Below, in pieces: positions 1 through 6,812 of a DNA stretch of 16,955 bases; position 1 is the stretch's first letter; each line of letters starts with the position of its first letter. The DNA comes from Patescibacteria group bacterium (GTDB taxonomy: Bacteria; Patescibacteriota; Microgenomatia; UBA10105), in the NCBI GenBank assembly GCA_003524845.1, contig DQGR01000078.1, positions 1 to 16,955 of the forward strand. The letters are read 5' to 3'. Below the pieces are notes generated by a model that worked only from the letters and a program-made list of their open reading frames with translations, did no database searches and was not told the origin of the DNA. The translations under genes were made by a program, and so were the position numbers.

Positions 1-13
1 ATTCAGCATGACA
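1..13. repeat. Right end of an intergenic hairpin repeat (GTCATCCTGAA family)
   Basis: The first bases, ATTCAGCATGACA, match the right arm of the complete elements at 685-768, 1851-1935 and 4681-4749, which end in TTCAGCATGAC or TTCAGGATGAC. The rest of the element lies before the window. It sits directly upstream of the first gene. Confidence 0.6.
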
Positions 14-41
14 GAAACAAAGAATTTATAAAGGTTGCAGC

Positions 42-653
42 ATGGATGAAATAAACCAGGCAATTTCAATTCTCAAAAGCGGAGGAGTGGTAATTTTTCC
101 CACTGATACGGCATTTGGGATCGGCTGCCGGATTGATGATGTGGAAGCGGTCGCCAGGGTATTTAAAATTCGCAAGCGACCACCATCCAAAGCCACTCCG
201 GCTTTGGTTTCCGGCATCGAGATGGCAGAAAATTATTTCAGGTCTCCCCCGCCTACGCTTAAGCTTCGGCGGGCAGACCCACCAAAAATTAAAAAATTAA
301 TGGCAGAGTACTGGCCTGGTGGACTTACCATCGTTTATTTTGCGCAAGTTAACAAAGTTCCGGCATTGGTTCGTGGCGGCGGCACTACTATCGGTCTTCG
401 GCAACCGAATCATCCTATTACTCAACAAATTATTAAAGGTGTTGGGGTACCGATTCTAGGCCCATCTGCAAATTTCCATGGATTACCTACTCCTTATGAA
501 TTTACAGATCTTGATCCGGAATTGGTCAAGCTTGTTGATTACGTCGTGTCGGGTGAATGTACAGTCAAACAAGCTTCGACGGTGATCGATTGTACCCAAA
601 CACCGTGGAAGATAATTAGGCAAGGAAGTGTCAAAGTCAGAATCGAGAATTAA
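42..653 (+). CDS. tsaC: L-threonylcarbamoyladenylate synthase (Sua5/YrdC/YwlC family)
   Basis: This cytoplasmic enzyme makes threonylcarbamoyl-AMP from threonine, bicarbonate and ATP, the first step of the universal t6A37 tRNA modification. The 203-residue protein has the family landmarks: FPTDTAFGIG (about 19-28), KIRKRP (42-47), WPGGLT (91-96) and the nucleotide-site motif GPSAN (140-144). The length fits the single-domain TsaC/YrdC type without the Sua5 C-terminal domain. The start at 42 has AAGG seven bases upstream. An oddity is residues 67-80 (RSPPPTLKLRRADP), which are Pro/Arg-rich and unlike the family. They are encoded by a palindromic repeat (241-279) inserted in frame just before the helix leading to WPGGLT. 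The next gene, tsaB, acts in the same pathway. Identity is confident; that the insert is tolerated is inferred from the intact frame. Confidence 0.93.
   Translation: MDEINQAISILKSGGVVIFPTDTAFGIGCRIDDVEAVARVFKIRKRPPSKATPALVSGIEMAENYFRSPPPTLKLRRADPPKIKKLMAEYWPGGLTIVYFAQVNKVPALVRGGGTTIGLRQPNHPITQQIIKGVGVPILGPSANFHGLPTPYEFTDLDPELVKLVDYVVSGECTVKQASTVIDCTQTPWKIIRQGSVKVRIEN
241..279. repeat. Palindromic repeat inside the tsaC coding frame
   Basis: Outer arms GGTCT (241-245) and AGACC (275-279) and inner arms CCCGCC (248-253) and GGCGGG (268-273) enclose a centre containing GCTTAAGC. The 39-base unit is 13 codons, so it keeps the frame. The GC-rich palindromic style resembles intergenic elements of this window such as CCCGCC-TT-GGCGGG at 1172-1185. 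It adds about 13 residues at a point where TsaC proteins normally run straight from the KxR region to the WPGxLT motif. Confidence 0.75.
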
Positions 654-684
654 GAATTATGAATGAGGATTTACATAGTCTTAT

Positions 685-768
685 GTCATCCTGAACTTGT
701 CCCAAGGGATCCCTTTGGGATTTCAGGATCTCAAGTGTTTATTGATGCCGAAACGAGTTCGGCATGAC
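685..768. repeat. Two-hairpin intergenic repeat (GTCATCCTGAA family), copy 1
   Basis: It begins GTCATCCTGAA and ends TTCGGCATGAC. Hairpin 1 pairs ATCCTGAA (688-695) with TTCAGGAT (722-729) around an inner near-palindrome CCCAAGGGATCCCTTTGGG. Hairpin 2 pairs ATGCCGAA with TTCGGCAT near the right end. It fills the space between tsaC and tsaB and reads through as a spurious N-terminal extension of tsaB. Confidence 0.8.
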
Positions 769-819
769 AATAAAATCCGAATTGAAACTCTATACGTAAA
801 TCATGATGAATTAAAAATT

Positions 820-1152
820 ATGAGTAAGTTACCAATTATTTTGAGTATAGATACATCGGATAGCACGCAGACTACGATACGAATTATTCGCGCTGGGGCA
901 GAAAAAAAATACGAAGAAGCAACAAGTGAAAATAAATCGCAAAACGTTTTGCCGCTGATGATGCAAGCATTGAAACAGGAAAAACTGACACTGGGTGAAA
1001 TTACCGAAATCAAGGTTAATCCAGGTCCTGGTTCATTTACCGGAGTTCGGGTTGGTGTAACTGTTGCAAATACTCTGGGTTGGGTGCTCGGAATTCCGGT
1101 GAATGGAAAAAAGATTGAACTGCCAAAATATGCTGAGTCAAAGTATGACTAA
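820..1152 (+). CDS. tsaB: TsaB-like t6A biosynthesis protein, short form
   Basis: TsaB is the non-catalytic partner of TsaD in the complex that transfers the threonylcarbamoyl group to A37 of ANN-decoding tRNAs. The 110-residue product starts with the ASKHA-type first strand (ILSIDTSDSTQTTIRII, about 7-23) and has the TsaB signature NPGPGSFTGVRVG (67-79) followed by a helix and GIPVNG. Typical TsaB proteins are about 220-230 residues, so this is essentially the N-terminal half, the part that dimerises with TsaD. The frame is open back to 697, but that stretch is the hairpin repeat, so the ATG at 820 is chosen. No clear ribosome-binding site precedes it. The upstream neighbour is tsaC of the same pathway. 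A natural short form seems likelier than a broken gene because the stop follows a tidy end, but that is inference. Confidence 0.82.
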   Translation: MSKLPIILSIDTSDSTQTTIRIIRAGAEKKYEEATSENKSQNVLPLMMQALKQEKLTLGEITEIKVNPGPGSFTGVRVGVTVANTLGWVLGIPVNGKKIELPKYAESKYD

Positions 1153-1164
1153 GGTTGCGGTACT

Positions 1165-1242
1165 GTTCGATCCCGCCTTGGCGGGAGAGAACTATTAGGT
1201 GAATAACTGAGACTTCTCACCCCGCCGGCTTCGGGATTCGAA
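1165..1242. repeat. Inverted-repeat element with TTCGA...GAGAACT arms
   Basis: The left arm (1165-1193) reads GTTCGAT, then CCCGCC-TT-GGCGGG, then AGAGAACT. The right arm (1212-1242) reads ACTTCTC, a CCGCC/CGGG stretch, then ATTCGAA, an imperfect inverse of the left. The same design recurs at 12100-12170 and, more simply, at 13497-13602. It lies immediately before the promoter of the next gene. Confidence 0.6.
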
Positions 1243-1259
1243 GAGTAAAATTACGTCAT

Positions 1260-1289
1260 TTGACAAGACATAGGAAAGTAGTTTATAAC
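1260..1289 (+). promoter_or_regulatory. Near-consensus sigma70-type promoter
   Basis: TTGACA (1260-1265), an 18-base spacer, then TATAAC (1284-1289). Transcription would begin near 1296, only two or three bases before the ATG at 1299, so the mRNA would be almost leaderless. The -35 box coincides with an in-frame TTG that an automatic caller could take as the start codon. Confidence 0.65.
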
Positions 1290-1298
1290 AAACGAACT

Positions 1299-1814
1299 AT
1301 GCCACTGCTTACTATTGCTGTAATTGTTGTGTTTGTTGGTTATTCCCTGCTCACCAATGCAGGAAACAAGCCTCAGGAAACTAACCTGCCTACTCCTGAA
1401 GCAAGTGCCGAAGCGGCTATTAGTGCTTCTCCATCTTCATCTCCAAATGCGATGGTCAGTCCCCGACCTGCGGCTACTCCCAAAGCGACACCCGATAATT
1501 CGCAAACGCTTGGTGACAGTAAAATAAATATATCAGTCAGTACCGACGACAATAAACCCATTGGAGAACAATTAATCTATCCGGGCGCCAATGGTAGCAG
1601 CGGTCATTACACGAGTGATGCAGATGGGGAAGCCGTGTATAGCTGGTACAAAAGTGAGATGGAGAACCGGGGATATCACGTAGGTAATAACGTAAAAACC
1701 CGGGCTAATGATCTGTTTAAAGCTGTTTTGCAGGGATCAACAAGTAATAATTCGTTAAAAGTCTCGATTGTCCAGGAAAATAGTGGGGCAAAGACAGAGA
1801 TTACGATTGAATAA
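1299..1814 (+). CDS. Membrane-anchored exported protein of unknown function
   Basis: The 171-residue product (from ATG 1299) begins with a hydrophobic segment (about 3-20), continues with a Pro/Ser/Ala/Thr-rich linker (about 25-70), and ends in a compact domain with GEQLIYPGA, a central YSWYKSEMENRGYHV and a closing beta stretch. I read it as a signal-anchored extracytoplasmic domain on a flexible stalk. From memory, similar small domains (a YPxA strand, then a WYK...L/M-E-N-G/R-G/Y helix) occur in CPR hypothetical proteins; I cannot name a characterised family. A TTG in frame at 1260 would add 13 residues including RHRK and KR, which also makes topological sense, but that TTG is the -35 box of a strong promoter. 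The gene is followed by repeats and seems monocistronic. Confidence 0.7.
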   Translation: MPLLTIAVIVVFVGYSLLTNAGNKPQETNLPTPEASAEAAISASPSSSPNAMVSPRPAATPKATPDNSQTLGDSKINISVSTDDNKPIGEQLIYPGANGSSGHYTSDADGEAVYSWYKSEMENRGYHVGNNVKTRANDLFKAVLQGSTSNNSLKVSIVQENSGAKTEITIE

Positions 1815-1850
1815 TATTTGTACAATACAAACAACTTCTCTTTGATAATT

Positions 1851-1935
1851 GTCATCCCGAACTTGTCACGAAGGGATCCTTTTGGGATTTCGGGATCTCA
1901 AGCGCTTTTAGATCCTGAAATAAATTCAGGATGAC
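1851..1935. repeat. Two-hairpin intergenic repeat (GTCATCCTGAA family), copy 2
   Basis: It begins GTCATCCCGAA and ends TTCAGGATGAC. Hairpin 1 pairs ATCCCGAA with TTCGGGAT; hairpin 2 pairs ATCCTGAA with TTCAGGAT across ATAAA. Relative to copy 1 the arm bases differ, yet both sides changed together so pairing is kept. Confidence 0.8.
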
Positions 1936-1939
1936 AGGG

Positions 1940-1997
1940 TTGCTTCTTTCCTCGATAACATTTATATTTTAGCGGTAATCAGATTCCTCACAATGAC
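1940..1997. repeat. Half copy of a second repeat family (GTCATTGCGAG family)
   Basis: TTGCTTC, CGATAACATTTATATTT, GGTAATC and CCTCACAATGAC align with the right half of the full element at 15481-15579, with scattered mismatches. The left half is absent, so this is a truncated, partly decayed copy placed directly behind the other repeat family. Confidence 0.65.
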
Positions 1998-2130
1998 TAC
2001 ATAAGCCGAATTTGAGATCCTTCGCTCACACCACCCGCTCACACGCAATACTCCATAATTTCTTCTTGAACTTCACCCCTTTCTTTGACATGCTAGAAGA
2101 AGCCGGGGATTGTAAAGTCCCGGGTAGTTT

Positions 2131-4659
2131 ATGCATGCAGACGTAAATTTGCGCAGGCGAGGGAGTGCTGATCTATTTAGCCTTACTATTTTAGGGTTTC
2201 TCGTTGCTTCTTTTGTGGTTGGAACTATTGCAGTCGTCAGCAATCAATCATTTGACATCCGCCAGCGCGCGCAAACGTATTCCACCCGTTATTCATGCCA
2301 GAGTGGTAGTTGTGCGGCTGACCCAAATGGAGAATTTTTGTCACTTGGCGAATGCGGTTCTTCATGTCCTGCTCCCCAACCCTTGCCGAGTTATGATTGC
2401 CGTGATGATTTTGAAGGCATGTGTGTGCCGAGTAATTACACCTGTGATCCGGGCACGACTATTACGCAAGCCTCAGGTTGTAGTTCCGGCCAAAAGTGTG
2501 TCCCCCGCTCCTCAACTTGTTATTTACCGATTGACACACCAACAGTGTGTCCAACCTCCTGTCTGAATGGATGTATTTTAACTGAAAATAATACTAAAGA
2601 ATGTATTCCTTATTGTACTGCGCAATTAAACGCTTCATGTCAATATGGCTGCGATCCCAGCATCAGCGGCGGGGTATGCAAACCGGCAACCAGTTGTCCC
2701 ACCGATCGCTGTCCCAATGGTTGTGTGGGTGGTTCAACTGTGTGTAATGCCTATTGCGCTATTTCCTGCCCAGCCGGACAGGAATGTTTAGCCACAAGTG
2801 AAGGCGGGATTTGCCGGGCAGCTTCAGATACCCAAGAAGCAATTCCGGACTCCAATTTACCATTACTTGAGTCATGTTCCCAATCTGTCTGGTGTGATAA
2901 TGAAGCAGGGTGCAGCTGTATGCCTGAATGTAACCGCCAGTTCACCCACCGAGGTAACGACTGTGGAGGAACAAAAATTGATACTGCGTGCAGCACTGAC
3001 GGCGGATTATTTACTGCAGACAAACTCATAAATTTTGACAATAGCAAATCCTGTCAGTTTGGCGGCCAAACCCAGTACTGGTGTGTCTACTCACATGAAA
3101 AACTGGAGAATAATAAAGTCAGGTGTTTAAGCAGTTCCGAGTACCAACGATATATTTTGAACGAGTGTCCGGCAAATGCAGTTGGTCAAAGCCAGCTCGT
3201 TAATAAAGAAAATGCACACGGCTGCAGAAGATATAAAGGAGAAGAATTATTGTGGTACTGCCCGAGCGGAAGTGAAAGTGTAGGTGATAAGTTAAAATGT
3301 TTAGGAGCAGGAGAAGTTCCAGAATGCAGAAAGCGGCCATTTGACGCAGTTACAGTTGATGAAATGCTGAATCCGAATGAAGTCAGTGTTTGTATTCAAG
3401 AAAACGGTGAGGAACTAGTTGAATGCCAATACGGATTTATTCCGGTTGGAGATAAATTGAGGTGTATAGATTTTGGCGAAGTATGGTACCGAAAAGATGG
3501 CGCAAGCTGTCGACCATGCAGAGAAAGCGCAATTTGTGAGTTTGCAACTGTTGCTGAATGTTTAGCAAGCACGGATGGAAAAGTTCAAGGTGACTGTATT
3601 CAAACCCACTGTACGACATCCGGTAATACCTGCAGTAATTATGGATTCGCCTCTAATAATAACTCGTGCCCCAACAACGGACAATGTTGTACTAAGGGCG
3701 AGCAAGGTTATAACTTCATTGATGGCGCGTGTGTCACTTGTAATGAAAACTGTCAATTTCAAAGTCAACAGCAGTGCCAGGACACTGCAGATTTACGAAA
3801 ACAACCAGTAAGTGGAGATAGTTGTGAGTTGCATGGTGATGACGGGGCTTTTTATTATTTCAAGCCTGGACAACCATACCACCAAACTATTTATAGTTCG
3901 GCGCTCGGTTATATATGTGTGGAAAAAATTTGCGGTAATGACGCACAAACCAAATATTGTGATCAAAAATCTGTCCTGGTTTCAGATCCGGTTTATGAAC
4001 AGGTGAATCCGGCTGAAAGCGAATTAATGAAGACTGAAGCGGCAGATCTAGTCGAGCAATACACTCAGTACGGAGTACAGTTTGAATACCTGGATGTGCC
4101 TGGATTCAACCCGCTCGCAGTTACTGATCAGGTATTGAGCGCTTTACCTGAAAACGTCTACAAAAACCGGAAAATTGTTTACTATGACTCAAATCGCTCG
4201 AACTTTTCTCGCAGTTTTGTAAATAGGAATGACCGGAATACCATGTACATAGAAGTTCGTTGCACCGGAAACCAAAACTGCTCTATATCTGCAGAAGACG
4301 TTATTCACGAATTTAGCCACACCCATGAACATGAAGAATATGTGTCATCACACTGTGAGTCGGGAACATCTTGTAGTTTACTTGAAGCCTACAATGTAGC
4401 ACGGAAACAGGATGAGATTTGTGTCGGTAATGAACTTGATGATGCTAAAAACGATTGTGCTCCAAACTCGTTTGCCTATAGAGACCAAGAGAATTTTCAA
4501 ACTATAGATAATCCTCAGGGACACCCACCTGACTATGAACAACTGGCCAATGCCACAGCCGCGTATTGCACTGATCCGGAAACTTTGAAGCGAGAACAGC
4601 CAACAGTTTACCAGGCTTTGAAAGATACTATTTATGAAGGAAATGATTGTAATTTATGA
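2131..4659 (+). CDS. Large Cys-rich membrane-anchored protein with C-terminal HExxH metalloprotease-like domain
   Basis: The 842-residue product has a short basic cytoplasmic end (LRRRG), one membrane helix (about 15-38), then a very Cys-rich ectodomain. Residues about 45-290 are short C-rich units (forms such as CPxxCxxGC). Around 310, 374 and 431 a repeated unit appears with a common core (xVGDKLKCLGAGEV / PVGDKLRCIDFGEV / ENNKVRCLSSSE). Residues about 640-842 form a protease-like domain: VIHEFSHTHEHEEY gives an HExxH zinc motif (H726, E727, H730). A late YEQLANATAAY (E803) resembles the helix that supplies the third, glutamate ligand in gluzincin-like enzymes. I infer a zinc metallopeptidase tethered outside the cell by a disulfide-rich stalk. 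The catalytic domain is recognised by motif only, and the substrate is unknown. The start is ATG 2131; no strong ribosome-binding site is seen. Confidence 0.72.
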   Translation: MHADVNLRRRGSADLFSLTILGFLVASFVVGTIAVVSNQSFDIRQRAQTYSTRYSCQSGSCAADPNGEFLSLGECGSSCPAPQPLPSYDCRDDFEGMCVPSNYTCDPGTTITQASGCSSGQKCVPRSSTCYLPIDTPTVCPTSCLNGCILTENNTKECIPYCTAQLNASCQYGCDPSISGGVCKPATSCPTDRCPNGCVGGSTVCNAYCAISCPAGQECLATSEGGICRAASDTQEAIPDSNLPLLESCSQSVWCDNEAGCSCMPECNRQFTHRGNDCGGTKIDTACSTDGGLFTADKLINFDNSKSCQFGGQTQYWCVYSHEKLENNKVRCLSSSEYQRYILNECPANAVGQSQLVNKENAHGCRRYKGEELLWYCPSGSESVGDKLKCLGAGEVPECRKRPFDAVTVDEMLNPNEVSVCIQENGEELVECQYGFIPVGDKLRCIDFGEVWYRKDGASCRPCRESAICEFATVAECLASTDGKVQGDCIQTHCTTSGNTCSNYGFASNNNSCPNNGQCCTKGEQGYNFIDGACVTCNENCQFQSQQQCQDTADLRKQPVSGDSCELHGDDGAFYYFKPGQPYHQTIYSSALGYICVEKICGNDAQTKYCDQKSVLVSDPVYEQVNPAESELMKTEAADLVEQYTQYGVQFEYLDVPGFNPLAVTDQVLSALPENVYKNRKIVYYDSNRSNFSRSFVNRNDRNTMYIEVRCTGNQNCSISAEDVIHEFSHTHEHEEYVSSHCESGTSCSLLEAYNVARKQDEICVGNELDDAKNDCAPNSFAYRDQENFQTIDNPQGHPPDYEQLANATAAYCTDPETLKREQPTVYQALKDTIYEGNDCNL

Positions 4660-4680
4660 AAAAATTTTTGTTGTGGTTTT

Positions 4681-4749
4681 GTCATCCTGAACTTGTTTCA
4701 GGATCTCCTTACCCAAAAGAGAGAGATGCTGAAATAAATTCAGCATGAC
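4681..4749. repeat. Two-hairpin intergenic repeat (GTCATCCTGAA family), copy 3
   Basis: This is the shortest complete copy. Hairpin 1 pairs ATCCTGAA with TTCAGGAT across CTTGT; hairpin 2 pairs ATGCTGAA with TTCAGCAT across ATAAA. It fills most of the gap between the Cys-rich protein gene and the next gene. Confidence 0.8.
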
Positions 4750-4770
4750 AGAGATGATAACAATGCAGTT

Positions 4771-5439
4771 ATGAATAATTATTTAGCCCAGGCCAATGCA
4801 TCCTCTGCAGTTGACGCACGTTCGGTTGCCTTGGCTGCTACACAGGAAACGGTAATTGCTTTACTCGGTGCGCCGCGGGCGACAACTGAATTAAACGGGT
4901 ACCTCATTTTGCGGTACCATTCCAACACCCCGACGTATGCGCATTATTTATTTTTTCAAAACAACGAATTGGTATTTAAACAGATTGGTCGCGCAAAGGA
5001 GCCAAAAGTATTTGTTGACTATTTAAACGCAAATGGTCAGCCCGAAGTTTCCATCAAACGTTACGAGTTGCCAATTCAGGACTCGCTACAATTAGTTGTC
5101 CATGTCTGGCCGCAAAAAGGCATAGCTATTATCACCGAAGGTATTGATCCGAACAGTCCGATATATCAATTGCAGCAATTTCAACCGACCACACTTCAAG
5201 ACTATTTACAAAGTTGGGGTAAAGACTTTGCAGCGCACGAACGCCTCACTATCCAAACTCCTAAAATTTTACAGCAAGCTGAAGCCAATGTACCTACCAC
5301 GACAGTTAGTGAACATGTAGCGCCGGATTATGTGGTGATTCTAATTGTAGTTGCTCTGGGAGCGATTGTATTAGTAGTGGCATTGAAAATAGTATTTATG
5401 ATAATTCGGAAATTTAAAAAACCTAATACAACAATCTAA
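4771..5439 (+). CDS. Tail-anchored membrane protein, BamE/SmpA-like fold possible
   Basis: The 222-residue product has no N-terminal signal. It has one membrane helix near the C-terminus (about 188-213, VVILIVVALGAIVLVVALKIV) followed by a basic tail (RKFKK). With the tail inside, the N-terminal domain would have to be exported without a visible signal; with the tail outside it would be cytoplasmic. Residues about 18-70 (ETVIALLGAPRATTELNGYLILRY ... LFFQNNELVF) follow the pattern of short BamE/SmpA-like domains: a helix, LLGxP, a strand ending in RY, then FxNxELV. That suggests a small alpha/beta domain, but I would not assign the family. The ATG at 4771 lies just after a hairpin repeat with no clear ribosome-binding site, so the true start could differ and an N-terminal part may have been lost. 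Confidence 0.6.
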   Translation: MNNYLAQANASSAVDARSVALAATQETVIALLGAPRATTELNGYLILRYHSNTPTYAHYLFFQNNELVFKQIGRAKEPKVFVDYLNANGQPEVSIKRYELPIQDSLQLVVHVWPQKGIAIITEGIDPNSPIYQLQQFQPTTLQDYLQSWGKDFAAHERLTIQTPKILQQAEANVPTTTVSEHVAPDYVVILIVVALGAIVLVVALKIVFMIIRKFKKPNTTI

Positions 5440-5485
5440 TTTCATTATAATCTTACAATAACCGCGCGCTATCAATATAAAACTA

Positions 5486-5514
5486 TTGACAACTGTTTTT
5501 TAGTACGATATAGT
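5486..5514 (+). promoter_or_regulatory. Near-consensus sigma70-type promoter
   Basis: TTGACA (5486-5491), a 17-base spacer and TATAGT (5509-5514). Transcription would start near 5521, giving an untranslated leader of about 90 bases before ATG 5611. It probably drives 5611-6327 and 6332-6559. Confidence 0.72.
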
Positions 5515-5610
5515 GCGATCTAATTAGACAGAGGACAGAATTACTGCTTCGTTGTTTTCTGCCCAAAACTTTCTGCCCACGTATTAATTTCCATTAATTT
5601 AATTAATAGT

Positions 5611-6327
5611 ATGGATTTTACCAGCGCACCTTCTTTACCCGTTCAAAAGCACTTATTTTTTCGACCATTACCTTCGTTTACGTTTAAAAAACTCAGGGAA
5701 AAACTCGCTATTCTGTATTCCGGATTTGTGATGTCGGTTGAAAAAACGCGGACTGCGCCCCGAGTCCGTCTAAATGCAATCTTTAATAAAAAACGCCTTG
5801 GCACGGCACTATTAGTGGTAGTTGTATTGATTGCAGTTGGCGCTGGAATCCGGATGTATGCCATCAATCGCGCGCGGGTGCAAGGGGCGACGAGTATTAC
5901 CAGTCTGCCAAACGCGAAAACAGTCAGCATTAACCGCGAATTTTCAATTCCGGTGTATGACAAAGATAAACAGCTCTCAAATCCGGTGCGCTACACGATC
6001 ACTGAGGCACAACTGACAAAACAAATCGTGATAAAAGGCCAAAAGGCCACAGCTGTGAGCGGACGCACTTTTCTGATTATTAATTTGAAACTGGTCAACG
6101 ATTTTAATGAATCATTATTTTTAAATACCCGTAACTATGTCCGGATTCAACCCGTGGGCGTTGACGACCGACTCGCGCCGGAAATACACAACGACACGGT
6201 GGAAGTGCAGCCGTTGTCGACGAAACTCACCCGGATTGGGCTGCCGGTCAATGAAAATCAAACGACCTTTACACTCTATGTCGGCGAAATTAACGGTCCT
6301 AAGGAAGAAATACCAGTTTCATTTTAA
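5611..6327 (+). CDS. Membrane-tethered protein with DUF4352-like extracellular domain
   Basis: The 238-residue product has an N-terminal cytoplasmic region of about 65 residues rich in K/R, one membrane helix (about 67-83, ALLVVVVLIAVGAGI) and an extracytoplasmic beta-rich domain (about 110-238). The pattern YTITEAQLTKQIVIKGQ ... FLIINLKLVND ... LFLNTRNYVRIQ fits the DUF4352-type immunoglobulin-like fold: a first strand, a conserved long strand carrying the xVNxxN-like turn, then the paired strands. Members are usually lipoproteins or anchored proteins of unknown role. The next gene starts four bases after this stop, so they are co-transcribed, probably from the promoter at 5486. No clear ribosome-binding site precedes ATG 5611; an internal ATG (about residue 41) would remove only cytoplasmic sequence. 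Confidence 0.68.
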   Translation: MDFTSAPSLPVQKHLFFRPLPSFTFKKLREKLAILYSGFVMSVEKTRTAPRVRLNAIFNKKRLGTALLVVVVLIAVGAGIRMYAINRARVQGATSITSLPNAKTVSINREFSIPVYDKDKQLSNPVRYTITEAQLTKQIVIKGQKATAVSGRTFLIINLKLVNDFNESLFLNTRNYVRIQPVGVDDRLAPEIHNDTVEVQPLSTKLTRIGLPVNENQTTFTLYVGEINGPKEEIPVSF

Positions 6328-6331
6328 GCGT

Positions 6332-6559
6332 ATGAGTGTTGCAAATACCAGAATTACGCCGCAAGTTGCAAATAGCAAGATGGTAGACCTGAACTTCACG
6401 GTCCATAAAAACATTTCACCAGACCTGATTGAAGAGATTGCGCGCGCACTCCATAGTGTTGGAGGTTTTGGCTCGATAGAGATTTATGTGCAGGATTACA
6501 GTGTGACTCAGATTACAGTTCGAAACATCAGAAAAACTAAACATATTCTAGCCGAGTGA
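6332..6559 (+). CDS. Small DUF2292/YezD-like protein
   Basis: The 75-residue soluble protein ends with a domain of about 40 residues: ISPDLIEEIARALHSV, then GFGSIEIYVQDYSVTQITV, then NIRK. This helix followed by a G-S-I-E-I strand, a short turn and a second strand running into a basic R-K end is the layout of the DUF2292 (YezD) family, whose function is not established. The longer open frame reaching back to 6137 overlaps the upstream gene in another frame. The ATG at 6332, four bases after that gene's stop, is the sensible start and suggests translational coupling. No promoter lies between the two genes. Confidence 0.6.
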   Translation: MSVANTRITPQVANSKMVDLNFTVHKNISPDLIEEIARALHSVGGFGSIEIYVQDYSVTQITVRNIRKTKHILAE

Positions 6560-6590
6560 AGGATGATCGTTTATTTCGTGAAAAATCCTA

Positions 6591-6620
6591 TTGACAAACC
6601 AGTAATTAATAACCTATATT
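6591..6620 (+). promoter_or_regulatory. Promoter upstream of the surface-protein cluster
   Basis: TTGACA (6591-6596), an 18-base spacer and TATATT (6615-6620). Transcription would begin near 6627, about 186 bases before ATG 6813. An intrinsic terminator lies between (6682-6717), so the promoter makes either a short RNA of about 90 bases or a leader that must be read through. Confidence 0.65.
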
Positions 6621-6681
6621 AAAACAACTATTACATAAAGCTATAAACCTAGAGTAAATAAGTTATATCCAATTGACCGCC

Positions 6682-6717
6682 AACGGAGATGGATCTAATA
6701 GATCATCTCCGTTTTTT
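6682..6717 (+). terminator. Intrinsic terminator in a 5' leader (attenuator candidate)
   Basis: AACGGAGAT (6682-6690) pairs with ATCTCCGTT (6705-6713), and GATCT (6692-6696) with AGATC (6700-6704), leaving one bulged G and a three-base loop. Six T follow (6712-6717). It lies about 55 bases after the predicted transcription start and about 95 bases before the next gene, with no gene between, which is why I call it an attenuator candidate and not an end-of-operon signal. Confidence 0.75.
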
Positions 6718-6746
6718 GTGAGAAATACAGGATTTAAAATATATAC

Positions 6747-6775
6747 AAATAGTTTTGCAACCTATTTTTATAGGT
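6747..6775 (+). promoter_or_regulatory. Two mutually exclusive small hairpins before the ribosome-binding site
   Basis: AAATAGTT (6747-6754) can pair with AACCTATTT (6759-6767, one bulge), or ACCTAT (6760-6765) can pair with ATAGGT (6770-6775). The two share bases. A T-run follows (6782-6787), then the strong Shine-Dalgarno AAAGGAGGTG (6791-6800). A similar AAATAGTT / GCAAC-TATTT pair occurs in the leader at 11970-12028. Confidence 0.35.
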
Positions 6776-6812
6776 AATCTATTTTTTCCGAAAGGAGGTG
6801 AAATACAAAATT

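Larger units (their letters stand above)
1815..2130. other. 316-base gene-free interval
   Basis: It holds the two tandem repeat elements listed at 1851-1935 and 1940-1997. A degraded stretch follows (about 2010-2050, GAGATCCTTCGCTCACACC...) that looks like decayed repeat. Near the right end are TTGACA (2085-2090), a possible -35 box without a well-spaced -10, and an imperfect hairpin around GGGATTGTAAAGTCCC (2106-2121). No RNA gene or credible small ORF was seen. Confidence 0.5.

Noticed and set aside
697..819. N-terminal extension of the tsaB frame back to 697
   Set aside because: It is translated hairpin repeat plus spacer; the TsaB fold begins at the ATG at 820.
6137..6331. Extension of the DUF2292-like frame upstream to 6137
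   Set aside because: It overlaps the DUF4352-like gene in another frame and its residues look random and Arg/Ser-rich; the ATG at 6332 follows the previous stop by four bases.
6689..6720. Ten-codon ORF (MDLIDHLRFL) inside the terminator at 6682-6717
   Set aside because: It lies wholly within the hairpin and T-run, has no ribosome-binding site, and its codons are fixed by the palindrome.
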